Made by a program: the position numbers and the translations under genes
Shown here: piece after piece, positions 17,109 through 26,998 of the stretch
Layout of the letters: each line of letters begins with the position of its first letter
Position numbering within the stretch: position 1 is the stretch's first letter
The notes under the pieces: generated by a model
The model's input: only the letters and a program-made list of their open reading frames with translations
What the model was told of the DNA's origin: nothing
Database searches by the model: none
NCBI RefSeq assembly: GCF_010384365.1
Contig: NZ_CP048397.1
Coordinates: 620,001 to 684,000, forward strand
Reading direction: 5' to 3'
Length of the DNA: 64,000 nucleotides
Source of the DNA: Streptomyces sp. S4.7
Lineage (GTDB): Bacteria; Actinomycetota; Actinomycetes; Streptomycetales; Streptomycetaceae

Positions 17109-18614
17109 TCAGGGGCAGCGAGCGTCGGCGAGGACGTAGTAACCCGTCGGGGACTCCTTCAACGTGCGGATGACGAACGTGTTGTTGAGGCCCATGTTCT
17201 GGTTCGAACCCTTGGCGTACACGTAACCACCGCTGGTGGTGGCCCGCCCGGTGCGCACGTGCTCGTAGTTGCTCGCCGTCCGGCAGACCGCCGCCGCGCC
17301 GCCGGTGCCGGCCGTGACCTGCGCCGAGCGCGCGCCCTCGGCGCCGTCCGCGCCGCGCGCCGCCACGCTGTACGCGTGTGTGGTCCCGGCACTCAGACCG
17401 CTGTCGGTGTACTGGGTACCGGTCGGCTGGGCCAGGCGCGTACCGCCTCGGTAGACGGCGTAGCCGCTCGCGTCGGCGACCGGCTCCCAGGCCAGGGAGA
17501 TGGCGGAAGCGGTCGTACCCGTGGCCCGCAGTCCGGTCGGCGCGGGCAGTTGGCCGGGCCCCGGCGCCGACGTGTCGAGTCCGAAGAAACGGGTGACCCA
17601 GTAGCTGGAGCAGATGGAGTCGATGAAGTGCGCGGTGCCGGTCGCCCCGCACTGCTCGGCGCCGGTGCCGGGGTCGACCGGCGTGCCGTGCCCGATGTTC
17701 GGGACCCGGTTGACCTCCACGGCGACGGTGCCGTCACCGGCCAGGTACTCGTCCCGGCGGGTGTTGTTGGCGCCGATGGTGGAGCTGCGGTCCGGGGTCT
17801 GGTCCAGGCCGTGCACCTGGGTCCACTGATCGCGCAGTTCGTCGGCGTTCCTCGGGACGACGGTGGGGTCGTTGTCGCCCTGCCACACCGACACCCTCGG
17901 CCACGGGCCGGTGTGGCCGGGGTAGGCGTTTCCTACGCGCTGCGCCCAGTCCTGGGGCGTACGGTCCACGCCGGGGCTCATGCAGGTGAACGCCGACACG
18001 ACGTCCGTGGCGCATTCGTACGGCAGTCCGGCCATCACCGCGCCGGCCTTGAAGACGTCGGGGTACGCGGCGAGCATGACCGCCGTCATGCCGCCGCCGG
18101 CCGACAGCCCGGTGACATTGACCCGCCCGGCGTCGGCGCCGTAGGCCGAGACGGCGTGGGCGACCATCTGCCGGATGGACGCGGCCTCGCCCTGGCCTCG
18201 CCGGATGTCGGCGGCCTGGAACCAGTTGAAGCACTTGTTCGCGTTGTTGAGGGACGTCGTCTCGGCGAGGACCAGGAGGAAGCCCTGGCGGTCGGCGAAG
18301 GTCGTCAGGCCCGAGTTGTCCGCGTAGATCTGGGCGGACTGCGTGCAGCCGTGCAGCGCGACCACCACGGGCGCGTTCGCGGGCAGGGACGAGGGCCGGT
18401 AGACGTACATGTTCAGGCTGCCCGGGTTGGCACCGAAACTGGTCACCCGCTCCAGGGCGACAGCCGCCTGCGCCTCGGGCGCGGGCGGGAGCAGCGCGAT
18501 TCCGGTCGCCAGGGCGAGGGCGGCCGCGACGCGCCCGAGGACGCGGCGCAGCCGCCCGCGCCGGGTGGGGGGCTGTGTGGGTTGGGTCGGCTCGAACGAC
18601 GGTGTGTGAGACAA
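17109..18614 (-). CDS. Extracellular PHB depolymerase with Fn3 and polymer-binding domains
   Basis: A 501-residue secreted esterase. After a signal peptide (about 1-50, ending AQA) comes the PHB-depolymerase catalytic domain, with the ALHGC oxyanion segment, catalytic Ser171 in TGLSAGGGM, and the His in NIGHGTPVD. A fibronectin type III linker domain (about PAPTGLRATG to QVTAGT) follows, then a C-terminal substrate-binding module (CRTASNYEHV...SNQNMGLNNTFV...GYYVLAD). This layout is that of extracellular depolymerases acting on denatured PHB granules. TTG at 18614 was chosen because it follows GGAGGT at five bases. It heads a pair with the oligomer-hydrolase candidate. Confidence 0.9.
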   Translation of the reverse strand: MSHTPSFEPTQPTQPPTRRGRLRRVLGRVAAALALATGIALLPPAPEAQAAVALERVTSFGANPGSLNMYVYRPSSLPANAPVVVALHGCTQSAQIYADNSGLTTFADRQGFLLVLAETTSLNNANKCFNWFQAADIRRGQGEAASIRQMVAHAVSAYGADAGRVNVTGLSAGGGMTAVMLAAYPDVFKAGAVMAGLPYECATDVVSAFTCMSPGVDRTPQDWAQRVGNAYPGHTGPWPRVSVWQGDNDPTVVPRNADELRDQWTQVHGLDQTPDRSSTIGANNTRRDEYLAGDGTVAVEVNRVPNIGHGTPVDPGTGAEQCGATGTAHFIDSICSSYWVTRFFGLDTSAPGPGQLPAPTGLRATGTTASAISLAWEPVADASGYAVYRGGTRLAQPTGTQYTDSGLSAGTTHAYSVAARGADGAEGARSAQVTAGTGGAAAVCRTASNYEHVRTGRATTSGGYVYAKGSNQNMGLNNTFVIRTLKESPTGYYVLADARCP

Positions 18615-18737
18615 CGTGACCTCCAGTGGGGTGCGGTCACAGTAGGAAGCGTCCCGCCCGCCCCGGAATGTGTCCGCGCTCCACAACCCGCCCACCACAA
18701 GGGCGTCACCACCTCTTGCGGGAAGCGCGCCGCGCTG

Positions 18738-19397
18738 CTAAGCCGACCGTCCGGCGCCCGACGACAGGGCGACCGTCAGGTCCGCCCCGGTGGCGGCCCG
18801 CACCTGGTCCACCGTCACCTCCGGTGCCAGTTCCCGCAGTAGCAGGCCGTCAGCCGTGATGTCGAGGACGGCGAGATCGGTGATCACCCGGTCCACGACC
18901 GCGGAGCCGGTGAGCGGCAGGGTGCACCGGGTCAGGAGTTTCGGCGACCCGTCCTTCGCGGTGTGTTCCATGAGCACGATCACCTGCCGGGCGCCGTGCA
19001 CCAGGTCCATCGCACCGCCCATCCCCTTGACCATCTTCCCGGGGATCACCCAGTTCGCGAGATCGCCGGAGGCGGAGACCTGCATGGCGCCCAGCACGGC
19101 GACGTCGATGTGCCCGCCGCGGATCATCGCGAAGGAGAGCGCGGAGTCGAAGAACGAGGCGCCGGGCAGGATGGTCACCGTCTCCTTGCCCGCGTTGACC
19201 AGATCGGGGTCCACCTCGTCGTCGTACGGGTACGGGCCGGTGCCCAGGATGCCGTTCTCCGACTGGAGGACCACTTCGACACCGTCGGGCAGATGCTCCG
19301 GGATCAGTGTCGGCAGACCGATGCCGAGGTTGACGTACGCGCCGTCGCGCAGCTCACGGGCGGCGCGGGCGGCCATCCCCTCACGTGTGAGAGCCAT
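18738..19397 (-). CDS. 3-oxoacid CoA-transferase, subunit B
   Basis: A 219-residue beta subunit of a family I CoA-transferase (SCOT/PcaJ type). The catalytic glutamate lies in [10 protein letters not shown], with the conserved [57 protein letters not shown] and TRCTLPLTG segments. With subunit A it moves CoA from succinyl-CoA to acetoacetate or a related 3-oxoacid. Its start overlaps the end of subunit A by 17 bases, indicating translational coupling. The PHB genes on the same strand favour acetoacetate over 3-oxoadipate. Confidence 0.92.
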   Translation of the reverse strand: MALTREGMAARAARELRDGAYVNLGIGLPTLIPEHLPDGVEVVLQSENGILGTGPYPYDDEVDPDLVNAGKETVTILPGASFFDSALSFAMIRGGHIDVAVLGAMQVSASGDLANWVIPGKMVKGMGGAMDLVHGARQVIVLMEHTAKDGSPKLLTRCTLPLTGSAVVDRVITDLAVLDITADGLLLRELAPEVTVDQVRAATGADLTVALSSGAGRSA

Positions 19398-20181
19398 GCT
19401 CCTCCGTCCCTTCCCGACGTGCGCGTACGGTGCGCCGTTCGACGCGTTTCCCGGCAGCCGGGTCCCCCGCCCGTACGGGAACCACCCGCTGGACGAAGAT
19501 GCCTGGCAACTGGATCTCCTCGGGGCCGAGTTCGCCCGGTTCGACCAGCTCCTCCACCTCGGCGACGGTGACACGTCCGGCCATGGCCACCAGCGGATTG
19601 AAGTTACGGGCGGAGGCGTGGAACCGGAGATTGCCGTGCCGGTCGCCCACCGCCGCCCTGACCAGGGCGAAGTCCGTGGTGATGGCCTCTTCGAGCAGAT
19701 GCTCGCGCCCGCCGAAGGCGCGTCTCTCGCGGGGCGGCGAGGCGACCGCGACCGAGCCGTCGGCGCCGTGGCGCCACGCGAGTCCGCCGTCGGCGATCGC
19801 GGTCCCCACGCCCGCCGGGGTGTAGAACGCCGGGATGCCGGAGCCGCCCGCGCGCAGCCGTTCGGCGAGGGTTCCCTGAGGTACCAGCTCCACCTCCAGT
19901 TCGCCGCTGAGGTACTGGCGCGCGAACTCCTTGTTCTCGCCCACGTAGGAGCTGGTCATCCGGGAGATCAGTCCGCGCCGCAGCAGCAGGCCGAGGCCCC
20001 CGTCGTCCACTCCGCAGTTGTTGGACACCACCCGCAGTTCGCCGGTCCCGCGCGCCAGCAGCGCGTCGATCAGCACCCCGGGGACACCGCACAGCCCGAA
20101 ACCGCCCACCCCCAGCGACGATCCGCGCGAAATGTCCGCGACCGCGTCCGCCGCGCGGGCGACCACCTTGTCCACACTCAT
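19381..20181 (-). CDS. 3-oxoacid CoA-transferase, subunit A
   Basis: A 266-residue alpha subunit: [87 protein letters not shown]. These are hallmark segments of SCOT/PcaI subunits. It lies upstream of and overlaps subunit B. Together with the dehydrogenase at 14630-15427 it would convert 3-hydroxybutyrate to acetoacetyl-CoA; only a thiolase is missing locally. The divergent GH16-like gene starts about 200 bp away. Confidence 0.92.
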   Translation of the reverse strand: MSVDKVVARAADAVADISRGSSLGVGGFGLCGVPGVLIDALLARGTGELRVVSNNCGVDDGGLGLLLRRGLISRMTSSYVGENKEFARQYLSGELEVELVPQGTLAERLRAGGSGIPAFYTPAGVGTAIADGGLAWRHGADGSVAVASPPRERRAFGGREHLLEEAITTDFALVRAAVGDRHGNLRFHASARNFNPLVAMAGRVTVAEVEELVEPGELGPEEIQLPGIFVQRVVPVRAGDPAAGKRVERRTVRARREGTEEHGSHT

Positions 20182-20384
20182 CCGAAGCCTTTCGTCGACT
20201 CCGCCCGAGACTAGGAACCGCCCCCCGTACCCGGCCATGGCGACGGACCACACAACTGTGCGGGCTCTCATGGCGTTTCGCCTGCCGTCCCGAAAGGTAC
20301 ATATCCCAAGGTCACCGCCCTGGACCCGGACCGTTCCCGGCCCGTGGTCGGGTGGTGCGGTGCGAGACCGAGGTGATCGACGAC

Positions 20385-21095
20385 ATGTTCGGATCCAGCG
20401 GTACGGCGGACGAGTCCGCGAACTCCCATTCTCCTCAATCCCCCCACGGCCGACCTGTGTTCACCGCCGACTTCTCGTCGCGGGACCAGTGGGTGGCCGG
20501 CCGTTCCTGGGCGTATCCGGACGGCGGCCCGACGAACCCGGGCGACGACAAACTGGACCACCTCACCGCGGACCCCGAGTACAGCCGATCCGGTGTATTC
20601 CGCGCGACGCGAATGCCCCAGGGCACCTGGAAAACGGGGCTGTTGACCACCGAGGGCAGCACCGACGGCTTCATGGTCCGCTCGGGGGACATCCTGGAGG
20701 CCCGGGTCCGCCTCCCCCGCGAGCAGGGGGCGTGGCCGGCGATCTGGACGTGGCTGGACGGCGGCAACGAGATCGACGTGTTCGAGTACCACCCGGACAA
20801 TCCGGACCTGCTGGAGCTGTCGAACCATGTGAACGGCGGCCGGCGCTACTACCGCGACCGGGCGATCCGCCCCGGCGCCTGGGTGGACTTCGAGATCCAC
20901 CTCGGTGCCCGCTCGGTCGTCTGGCACATCAACGGTGCCCGCGCCTTCGAGGACCGCACCGGCGTGGGCGGGAGCTGGCGGGCCCATCTCATCGTCAACC
21001 TCTCGGTCTGCGCGGGCCGCTACCACCCGCGCCCGGACCCGGCGACCACGGAGATGTCCTACGAGGTGAGCAGGCTCCGCGTCTACCGGCCCTGA
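20385..21095 (+). CDS. GH16-like beta-glucanase-fold protein without signal peptide
   Basis: A 236-residue protein with the glycoside hydrolase 16 active-site motif EIDVFE at residues 129-134 (Glu129 and Glu134 as nucleophile and acid/base), preceded by AWPAIWTWLDGGN and followed by the WHINGARAFEDRTGVGG strand, as in laminarinases and lichenases. GH16 enzymes are normally secreted, but no signal peptide is visible from either ATG 20385 or the upstream in-frame GTGs (20352, 20373). It may act inside the cell, be exported unconventionally, or have a misjudged start. Confidence 0.75.
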   Translation: MFGSSGTADESANSHSPQSPHGRPVFTADFSSRDQWVAGRSWAYPDGGPTNPGDDKLDHLTADPEYSRSGVFRATRMPQGTWKTGLLTTEGSTDGFMVRSGDILEARVRLPREQGAWPAIWTWLDGGNEIDVFEYHPDNPDLLELSNHVNGGRRYYRDRAIRPGAWVDFEIHLGARSVVWHINGARAFEDRTGVGGSWRAHLIVNLSVCAGRYHPRPDPATTEMSYEVSRLRVYRP

Positions 21096-21144
21096 GACGG
21101 GTGACCGCCGCCGCGACACCGCACGGCGGCCGTGCCCCGCGCGC

Positions 21145-21954
21145 TCAGCCCGCCCACTCGGGTGTGCCCGGCACGGCCCCGTTCGCCTCGACCCACCGAC
21201 GGCGGTGCTCCGCCGCCAGGTCCTCCAGCAGCAACGCGAGGACGTCGGCCCGGCGCGCGGCGACGGAGCGGGTGCCCGCCCCCTCGGCACCGGGACTGTC
21301 GTCGGTACGCCGGCCGGCCGTAAGTCGCCGAACCAGGTGCCGGACGAGCAGGGCGATCGCGAAGGGAACCACATTGGCCAGGGTGGTCAGCGGGAAGTCG
21401 GCCCCGGCGCCCTGGTCGGGCGCCACCGACACCGTGCCGCTGCCACCGCCGCCCCGCAGCGCCGGCACGGCGAAGTAGAAACTGAGCAGCACGGTCATGG
21501 GGTCGTCGAAGGAGGCCCAGGCCGAGAGCAGGGTCTTCGCCCGGCGCGACATCCGGTGACGGGCACCCATGGCGGCCACGGAGAGCGGGGCGATCTGGGC
21601 GACCGCGATACCGAGCACGATGGCTTCCGGGCCCCCGACCATCACGGCGGAGATCAGCGCCGCTTTGAGCAGCACTCCCAGGGTGAGGGCCACCACCACC
21701 GCGCGGAGATTCTCCCGCACGTCGGCGGCCTCCAACTCGTGGGTGCTGCCGTAGAGACCGATCGCCAGCAGCACTCCGGCGGTGAAGGTGTAGAGCGGCA
21801 GGTCGGCCGGATTACCCGGCTCGGTCAGCAGACCGATCGCGAGACCGGCGACCAGTGCGCCGATCGCCATCAGCGAGGTGCGCCCCGACGGCGCATCGGC
21901 CGCCCGGCCGCGTAACCGCCACCGTCTCCGAACCACTCCCGGTGCTCCCCGCAT
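21145..21954 (-). CDS. Polytopic membrane protein, possibly cation/proton antiporter-like
   Basis: About 269 residues. Several hydrophobic helices are visible (MAIGALVAGLAIGLL, LYTFTAGVLLAIGLYG, VVVALTLGVLLKAALISAVMVGG), then ALRG and Gly-rich linkers, a further helix (NVVPFAIALLVRHLV) and a hydrophilic, charged tail. The order resembles the first half of CPA-type Na+/H+ antiporters, including a FDDPMTVLL segment like their conserved acidic helix, but the second half is missing. The start is uncertain: ATG 21954 or ATG 22032 upstream, neither with a strong ribosome binding site. It may be a shortened antiporter or an uncharacterised family. Confidence 0.55.
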   Translation of the reverse strand: MRGAPGVVRRRWRLRGRAADAPSGRTSLMAIGALVAGLAIGLLTEPGNPADLPLYTFTAGVLLAIGLYGSTHELEAADVRENLRAVVVALTLGVLLKAALISAVMVGGPEAIVLGIAVAQIAPLSVAAMGARHRMSRRAKTLLSAWASFDDPMTVLLSFYFAVPALRGGGGSGTVSVAPDQGAGADFPLTTLANVVPFAIALLVRHLVRRLTAGRRTDDSPGAEGAGTRSVAARRADVLALLLEDLAAEHRRRWVEANGAVPGTPEWAG

Positions 21955-22171
21955 CCGATCTCGCCACACAAGATCGACGCTCGGAATCAACCGCCGTTCG
22001 CCGGTCGACCGGACCACGGACTTCGCGCACATGACGGGGCATCATGCCGTAAGCGACGAAGCGTGAAGCGGCCTCGCCCGGCACTCCCCCCACCCGCTTG
22101 TCGGTCGCACATCGGGCGCGGCCGCCGTTCGAGACACCATCCCGGTCCGGCGGCGCGTCGGCCGGGAGTCA

Positions 22172-23113
22172 TCACCCGAAGAGGCCGCCGAGAAGTCCGC
22201 CGAGCGGGTCCGTGTCGTCCGGCGGGGGGTCGGTCGGGGCGCCGTCGGAGGGGGTCGGGCCGCCGGAGCCCGCGCCGCCGTCGCCGGTGCCGCCCGTGGG
22301 GGACTGCGAGGTCGTGGCCTCCGGCGCGCTCGGGCTCCCCGTTGTCGCGGACGGCGACACGGCGCCGCTCTCCGTCGGGGCGGGGCGGGGTGAACCGCTG
22401 CCGCCGGACCGTGCGCCGGCCGAGGGCTCCGGGGCCTCTCCGGTGCGGGTGGTGTCTCCCGAACCCGGTGCGCCGCTGAAGCCCGGTCCGGCTTCCGGCG
22501 CACCGGAGACCGAATCCGCGGGAGTCGCCGTGGAGTTCGCCGGGGCCTCGTCCTCGCTCTCCGTCAAGCCCGGTACGGACAGCCAGGGCGGCGCGGAACC
22601 TCCGCCGATCACCGCACCGCCGATCACGACGGCGCAAAAGACCCCGGTGCCGGCCAGGACCCAGCCGAGCCGTCGGAGCCGTCGCAGACGCCTCCCGCGC
22701 GGAGCGGTCGTGTCGTCGTCGTGCGGCGGCGACTCGCCGTCGTACGACAAGGACGGCACGGACGGCACGGACGGCGCGGACGGCGCGGACGTAACGGGCT
22801 CCGGCGCCGTCTCCACCGGCACCGAATCCGACTCGGGCTCGGACTCCGGCTCGGGCTTCGTCTTCACCGGCTCGGGCTCGGAAGCTTCGGGAACTTCGGG
22901 GGTCTCAGGAGCCTCGGGAGCCGGCTCGACAGTCTCGGCAGGCTCGACGTCGACCGCCCCCGCCGACCCCGTATCCGCGCCCCGCACGGTCGACTCGGCG
23001 GCCATCCCCGCGACCACCCGCTCCAGCCTGTCGAGGCGGTCGCTCAGGTCCGACGCGTCGTCGCGGGGAGTCCTCGCCCGCTCGGCATCGCCAGCTGCCC
23101 CGTGCTTTTCCAC
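22172..23113 (-). CDS. Single-pass membrane protein, Pro/Ser/Glu-rich, unknown function
   Basis: A 313-residue protein starting at GTG. A short predicted coiled coil (DASDLSDRLDRLERVVAG) lies near the N-terminus. A long acidic Pro/Glu/Val segment then precedes a basic patch (RGRRLRRLRRLG) and one transmembrane helix (WVLAGTGVFCAVVIGGAVIGG) near residues 150-170. The Ser/Gly/Pro/Thr-rich remainder ends GGLLGGLFG. The basic patch before the helix suggests the N-terminus is cytoplasmic. No enzymatic domain is recognisable. Composition is typical of streptomycete cell-surface linkers. Confidence 0.65.
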   Translation of the reverse strand: MEKHGAAGDAERARTPRDDASDLSDRLDRLERVVAGMAAESTVRGADTGSAGAVDVEPAETVEPAPEAPETPEVPEASEPEPVKTKPEPESEPESDSVPVETAPEPVTSAPSAPSVPSVPSLSYDGESPPHDDDTTAPRGRRLRRLRRLGWVLAGTGVFCAVVIGGAVIGGGSAPPWLSVPGLTESEDEAPANSTATPADSVSGAPEAGPGFSGAPGSGDTTRTGEAPEPSAGARSGGSGSPRPAPTESGAVSPSATTGSPSAPEATTSQSPTGGTGDGGAGSGGPTPSDGAPTDPPPDDTDPLGGLLGGLFG

Positions 23114-23215
23114 AACCGCCCCGCTCAGTGCGTCCCAGTCGTACGACGGATATCCAGCGTCACCAATGAGACTAGTACTACCGCACAGGAGGCCCGCTCC
23201 GTCCGTCGCCCTGCT

Positions 23216-24142
23216 TCACACCCCTCGGACACGCGCGGCGCCGGGGCCGCGCAACGCGTCGACCGCGATGCGGGCCGCGGTGCCGATGACGGCGTCCGCC
23301 GCGGGCAGCGTGGCCGCGGGGCTGGCCGCGCGGGTGAACACCGCGACGGCGTACCGGCCGTGGTCCGGGTACTCGATGACGCCGACCTCGTTGCGGAGGG
23401 TGGGCGCGCTGCCGGTCTTGCCCGCGACGTGGACGTCGTCGAAGGGGAACCCCGAGGCCAGCCGGTGCGGCCACACCTGGAGCGCGAGCAGACGGCGTAC
23501 GGCGGCTCCGTGTTCGGGGGTGCATGCCTCGTCCCGCCAGATCGCGCCGAGCAGACGGGTCATGTCGCGCGGGGTGCTGTGGTTGGTGCGTGCGGGGTCC
23601 AGCGCGCGCATACGGGCGAGGACTTGAGGATCGGCCAGGGCCCCCGGGCCGCCCTGCCCGGCGTCCTCCCTGATGGTGGCGATGAAGTCGCGGAAGGTCT
23701 GGACCGCGTGGGTACGGGTGAGCCCCAGGCGCTGGGTGGTGCCGTTGACGGCGTCGAGGCCGACACGTTCCAGGAGGAGGTCGGCGGCGGTGTTGTCGCT
23801 GACGGCCATCATCAGATAGGCCGCGTCACGCAGCGAGAGACGGGCCGGGTCGAGCATGGCGGAGAGCCCGGTCGGCCCCGCCGTACGGCCATCCCCCGGG
23901 CACTCGGTCTGGTCCGTCAGATCCAGGCGCCCCGTCTCGGCGTGCTGATGGAGCGCGACGAGCAGACAGAGCTTGTGGACGCTCGCGGTGACGACGGACC
24001 GGTCCGCGCCCACGTCGATCTGGGCGCCGGAGTCGATGTCCGCGGCGTGCAGCCAGCCGGTGACACCGGCGTCGGCGAAGGCGGCGCGGATCCGGTCGCG
24101 CGGGTGGGCACGGGCGGCCGTACGGGCGGAGGGCTCGGTCAT
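23216..24142 (-). CDS. blaB: BlaB-like regulatory protein with serine beta-lactamase motifs
   Basis: A 308-residue class A beta-lactamase-like protein with all three motifs: Ser54-V-H-Lys57, Ser116-D-N and Lys243-T-G. It lacks a signal peptide, and no clear Glu166 general base is visible. In Streptomyces cacaoi a cytoplasmic protein of this kind, BlaB, is needed together with the LysR activator BlaA for induction of the beta-lactamase. The same arrangement holds here: it overlaps the LysR gene by four bases (ATGA) and the secreted beta-lactamase is divergent. It probably takes part in sensing rather than hydrolysis. A plain hydrolase or esterase is the alternative. Confidence 0.82.
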   Translation of the reverse strand: MTEPSARTAARAHPRDRIRAAFADAGVTGWLHAADIDSGAQIDVGADRSVVTASVHKLCLLVALHQHAETGRLDLTDQTECPGDGRTAGPTGLSAMLDPARLSLRDAAYLMMAVSDNTAADLLLERVGLDAVNGTTQRLGLTRTHAVQTFRDFIATIREDAGQGGPGALADPQVLARMRALDPARTNHSTPRDMTRLLGAIWRDEACTPEHGAAVRRLLALQVWPHRLASGFPFDDVHVAGKTGSAPTLRNEVGVIEYPDHGRYAVAVFTRAASPAATLPAADAVIGTAARIAVDALRGPGAARVRGV

Positions 24143-25095
24143 ATCCAGTACTCCGCCGCCGGGCGCAGACGCGGTGGACCGGCGGACAGGTCGGGGCCGG
24201 CGGTGGCGGTACGGCCCAGTGCATCGGTGACGGTGTCGGCGAAGGCGCGTACGGCGGCGTCGCCCCGCCCCTTGGGCCAGGCCGCCGAGTGACGCCAGGC
24301 CAGCGGCGCGCCGCTCAGCGGGCGCCACGTGAGGTCGCGGTCTCCCGGACCGTGGGCGTCGCGCGGGCCGAAGGCGATGGCCCGGCCGCCCAGGAGCAGA
24401 CCGCGGATGAAGCTCGGGCCCTGGCCGTGCCGGACCGCGGTGGGGGTGTAGCCGTGGCGGGCGCAGGTGGTGAGCAGTTCGTCGTGCACGGCCGGTGCGT
24501 GGGCGCGTGGGAAGAGGATCAGGTCGTATCCGGTCAGCGCGGAGAGCGGGACGGTTTCGAGGCGCGCCTGCGTGGCGTCCTGCGGCAGCAGGACGCCCAG
24601 TTCATGGCGCAGTACGGGGCCGAGCTCCAGCCCGGACACGTCACAGGGGTGGTGGATGAGCCCGACGTCCAGGTCGTGCGAGGCGAGTCGGGCCAGTTGC
24701 TCGGCAGTCGTCAGCTCGTGCAGTTCCAGTTCGACTCCGCCCTCGCGCTCCTGGAACCCGGCCAGGATCGCGGCGACGCTCTCGCCGGTGATGTCGGCCG
24801 GCAGCGCGGCGCGCAGCAATCCGCTGTGGCCCTCCTGGATACGGCGGGCCGTGGCCATCAGCGCCTCGGAGTGGGCCAGCAGCTGACGGGCATCGTCCAG
24901 CAGCAGCGCACCGCCCTTGGTGATCGTCACCTGTCGGCTGGTCCGCTCGAAGAGGCGTACGCCCAACTCCCGCTCCAGACGCCGGATGCGCTGCGACAGG
25001 GGTGGTTGAGCCACGCCGAGACGCTGGGCGGCTCGGCCGAAATGTAACTCTTCCGCAACAGCCACAAAGCTCTGCAGGTGCCTTATCAGGTCCAC
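24139..25095 (-). CDS. blaA: LysR-type activator of the beta-lactamase locus
   Basis: A 318-residue LysR-family regulator. The N-terminal winged HTH reads [40 protein letters not shown], followed by the ligand-binding domain. GTG at 25095 was chosen because HTH helix 1 begins about five residues later; no strong ribosome binding site is present. It lies between a beta-lactamase-like blaB homologue (overlapping ATGA) and a divergent class A beta-lactamase, matching blaA of Streptomyces cacaoi. The 212-bp divergent region should carry its binding sites. Confidence 0.88.
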   Translation of the reverse strand: MDLIRHLQSFVAVAEELHFGRAAQRLGVAQPPLSQRIRRLERELGVRLFERTSRQVTITKGGALLLDDARQLLAHSEALMATARRIQEGHSGLLRAALPADITGESVAAILAGFQEREGGVELELHELTTAEQLARLASHDLDVGLIHHPCDVSGLELGPVLRHELGVLLPQDATQARLETVPLSALTGYDLILFPRAHAPAVHDELLTTCARHGYTPTAVRHGQGPSFIRGLLLGGRAIAFGPRDAHGPGDRDLTWRPLSGAPLAWRHSAAWPKGRGDAAVRAFADTVTDALGRTATAGPDLSAGPPRLRPAAEYWI

Positions 25096-25105
25096 GACCA
25101 GGAAC

Positions 25106-25140
25106 CATACCGTCGGTTGATCGATCCATGAGTCATACCG
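25106..25140. promoter_or_regulatory. Candidate LysR binding region between blaA-like and blaL-like genes
   Basis: Two direct CATACCG repeats (25106-25112 and 25134-25140) bracket a TTGATCGATCCA near-palindrome at 25117-25128. The arrangement lies 11-45 bases upstream of the blaA-like start, as expected for a site read by the regulator in both directions. Confidence 0.4.
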
Positions 25141-25307
25141 GTCTTGGACGTGAACGGCCGGGCGTTGTTCTCCTCTGGTCGAAGGAGGTACGGACCGGCG
25201 ACAGGCGAACCCGCGGCCGAACAGGCCCCCTGGAAAGACCGGACCGCCCCGATTCACCCGCATCTCGGCGTCCGAACAGGCGCCCCCGAGAGGAAAGCCG
25301 CCACCAC

Positions 25308-26285
25308 ATGTCGACCCGTACGCGTACCACTGCCGCCGTTCCCCGCCGTGCCGCGCTCGCCACCCTGAGCAGCCTGGCGACTCTCCCGCTCATCGGCTGC
25401 GGCACGAGCACCCGAGAGGACGCGCCACAGTCCGGCTCCGGTCCCGGCTCCACACCGTCGCCGTCCGCGCCGTCGTCCTCCACCGAGTCGTCGACGGGGA
25501 GCACGAAGGCCGCGTTCGCCCGGCTGGAGCGCCGGATCGACGCCCGGCTCGGCGTCTACGCGATCGACACCGGCAACGGCCGCTCCATTACCCACCGGCC
25601 CGACGAGCGCTTCGCCTACGCCTCCACCTGCAAGGCGCTTCTCGCCGCCGTCATGCTCGACAGGTACTCCCTCAGACAGCTCGACCGGCTCGTACGCTAC
25701 GACCGCAACGATCTCGCCGGCGCCGGCTACTCGCCGATCACCGAGAAGCACATCGCCACGGGGCTGACCCTGCGTGAACTGTGCGACGCGACCGTCCGCT
25801 ACAGCGACAACGGTGCGGCCAACCTGCTCTTCCGCGAACTCGGCGGCCCCAAGAGCCTCCAGAGCGCCCTCGCCTCCATCGGCGACCGCGTCACCCGGTG
25901 CGACCGCTACGAGGACGCGCTCAGCGCCGCGGTCCCCGGCGACCTCCGCGACACCAGCACTCCGCGCGCCCTCGCCACCGATCTGCGTGCCTACGTCGTG
26001 GACGACGCCCTCGCACCGGACAAGCGGGCCGTGCTGACGGACTGGCTCAAGCGCAACACCACCGGCGACAAGGTCATCCGGGCGGGTGCCCCGGACGGGT
26101 GGCAGGTCGGCGACAAGACCGGCACCGGCGGCTACGGCACCCGCAACGACATCGCTGTCGTCTGGCCCCCGAAGGCCGCCCCGATCGCCATCGCCGTCCT
26201 CTCCCGCCGTGACTTCAAGGACGCCGAGCCGGACGACGCCCTCATCGCCGAGGCCGCCGGGATCACCCTCAACGCCCTGGCGTAG
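25308..26285 (+). CDS. Class A beta-lactamase, lipoprotein
   Basis: A 325-residue secreted serine beta-lactamase. The signal peptide ends in the lipobox LIGC (Cys31), followed by a Ser/Pro-rich linker. Catalytic residues are Ser106-T-C-Lys109, Ser166-D-N168, Glu202 in RYEDALS (the usual Asn four residues later is Ser), and Lys270-T-G. Length and motifs suggest an active penicillinase. It is divergent from a LysR activator and a blaB homologue, as in Streptomyces cacaoi, so it is probably inducible. Its last 17 bases overlap the convergent DUF6390-like gene. Confidence 0.92.
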   Translation: MSTRTRTTAAVPRRAALATLSSLATLPLIGCGTSTREDAPQSGSGPGSTPSPSAPSSSTESSTGSTKAAFARLERRIDARLGVYAIDTGNGRSITHRPDERFAYASTCKALLAAVMLDRYSLRQLDRLVRYDRNDLAGAGYSPITEKHIATGLTLRELCDATVRYSDNGAANLLFRELGGPKSLQSALASIGDRVTRCDRYEDALSAAVPGDLRDTSTPRALATDLRAYVVDDALAPDKRAVLTDWLKRNTTGDKVIRAGAPDGWQVGDKTGTGGYGTRNDIAVVWPPKAAPIAIAVLSRRDFKDAEPDDALIAEAAGITLNALA

Positions 26286-26997
26286 CCGTCACGGCATCTA
26301 CGGGGGCGAGTTGGCGGGCCTCCGTCGATTCGATACGTGCCGCCTGCGGCTCCGTGACGATGTCGCACACCCAGTCCCAGTGCAGCGCCACGAGGTCGCC
26401 GGGAGCGAGGCCCGGGATCAGCGAGCGGCCTCCCGTCGACCAGCGCGCGGACTCCTGACGGGGCGGTCCGGGGATCAGCGCCGTACCCGTCCAGGTCAGC
26501 GGGCGGGACTCGACCGTGGCCGACTCGCCGTCGACCGCGCGGACCACGCCCGTCCGGATACGGCACCGGTCGAGGACCGACAGCGCCGTGGGGTTGCCCG
26601 AGGAGCGCAGCACTCCGGCCCAGGGGTAGACGTCGAAGACCTGGAAGCTGTGGTGGGCGAGGGCGCGGTCGCCCGCGTCGCGCCACGTGCCGCCCGACTG
26701 GCCGCGGAAGCGGTCGCGCATCCGGGCCAGCAGGGCCGCCGGGTCGGCCCGGTCCAGGAGGTCGTTGCCGATCCAGTACGCCTCGACGACGCGCTCGTCC
26801 AGCGGGTCGTCGAGACCGGAGGACTCGGCGAGGAATTCGAGATAGCACCAGGCGCCGTCGAACTGGCGGGCGCCGTGCTCGATGCCCTCGGTGTCCGTGG
26901 GGCGCAGCAGGGCCGTGGGGTCCGCGGGGCCACAGTAGCCGAGTTCGTTGGGCGGGTAGGCGTACCGCGCGAAGAGGATCGCGCCGCGCTCGCTCAT
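26269..26997 (-). CDS. DUF6390-like hydrogenase-cluster protein
   Basis: A 242-residue soluble protein with no signal peptide or transmembrane helix. Notable segments are [55 protein letters not shown] and [10 protein letters not shown]. It resembles the DUF6390 proteins that accompany actinobacterial [NiFe]-hydrogenase genes; that assignment is from memory. It is the last gene of the hydrogenase island, one base after hypE. Function is unknown; a role in hydrogenase assembly is inferred from location only. Confidence 0.78.
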   Translation of the reverse strand: MSERGAILFARYAYPPNELGYCGPADPTALLRPTDTEGIEHGARQFDGAWCYLEFLAESSGLDDPLDERVVEAYWIGNDLLDRADPAALLARMRDRFRGQSGGTWRDAGDRALAHHSFQVFDVYPWAGVLRSSGNPTALSVLDRCRIRTGVVRAVDGESATVESRPLTWTGTALIPGPPRQESARWSTGGRSLIPGLAPGDLVALHWDWVCDIVTEPQAARIESTEARQLAPVDAVTATPGR

Positions 26998-26998
26998 T

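Noticed and set aside
23216..24142. Second active secreted beta-lactamase
   Set aside because: There is no signal peptide or clear general-base glutamate, and its position coupled to the LysR gene matches regulatory BlaB.
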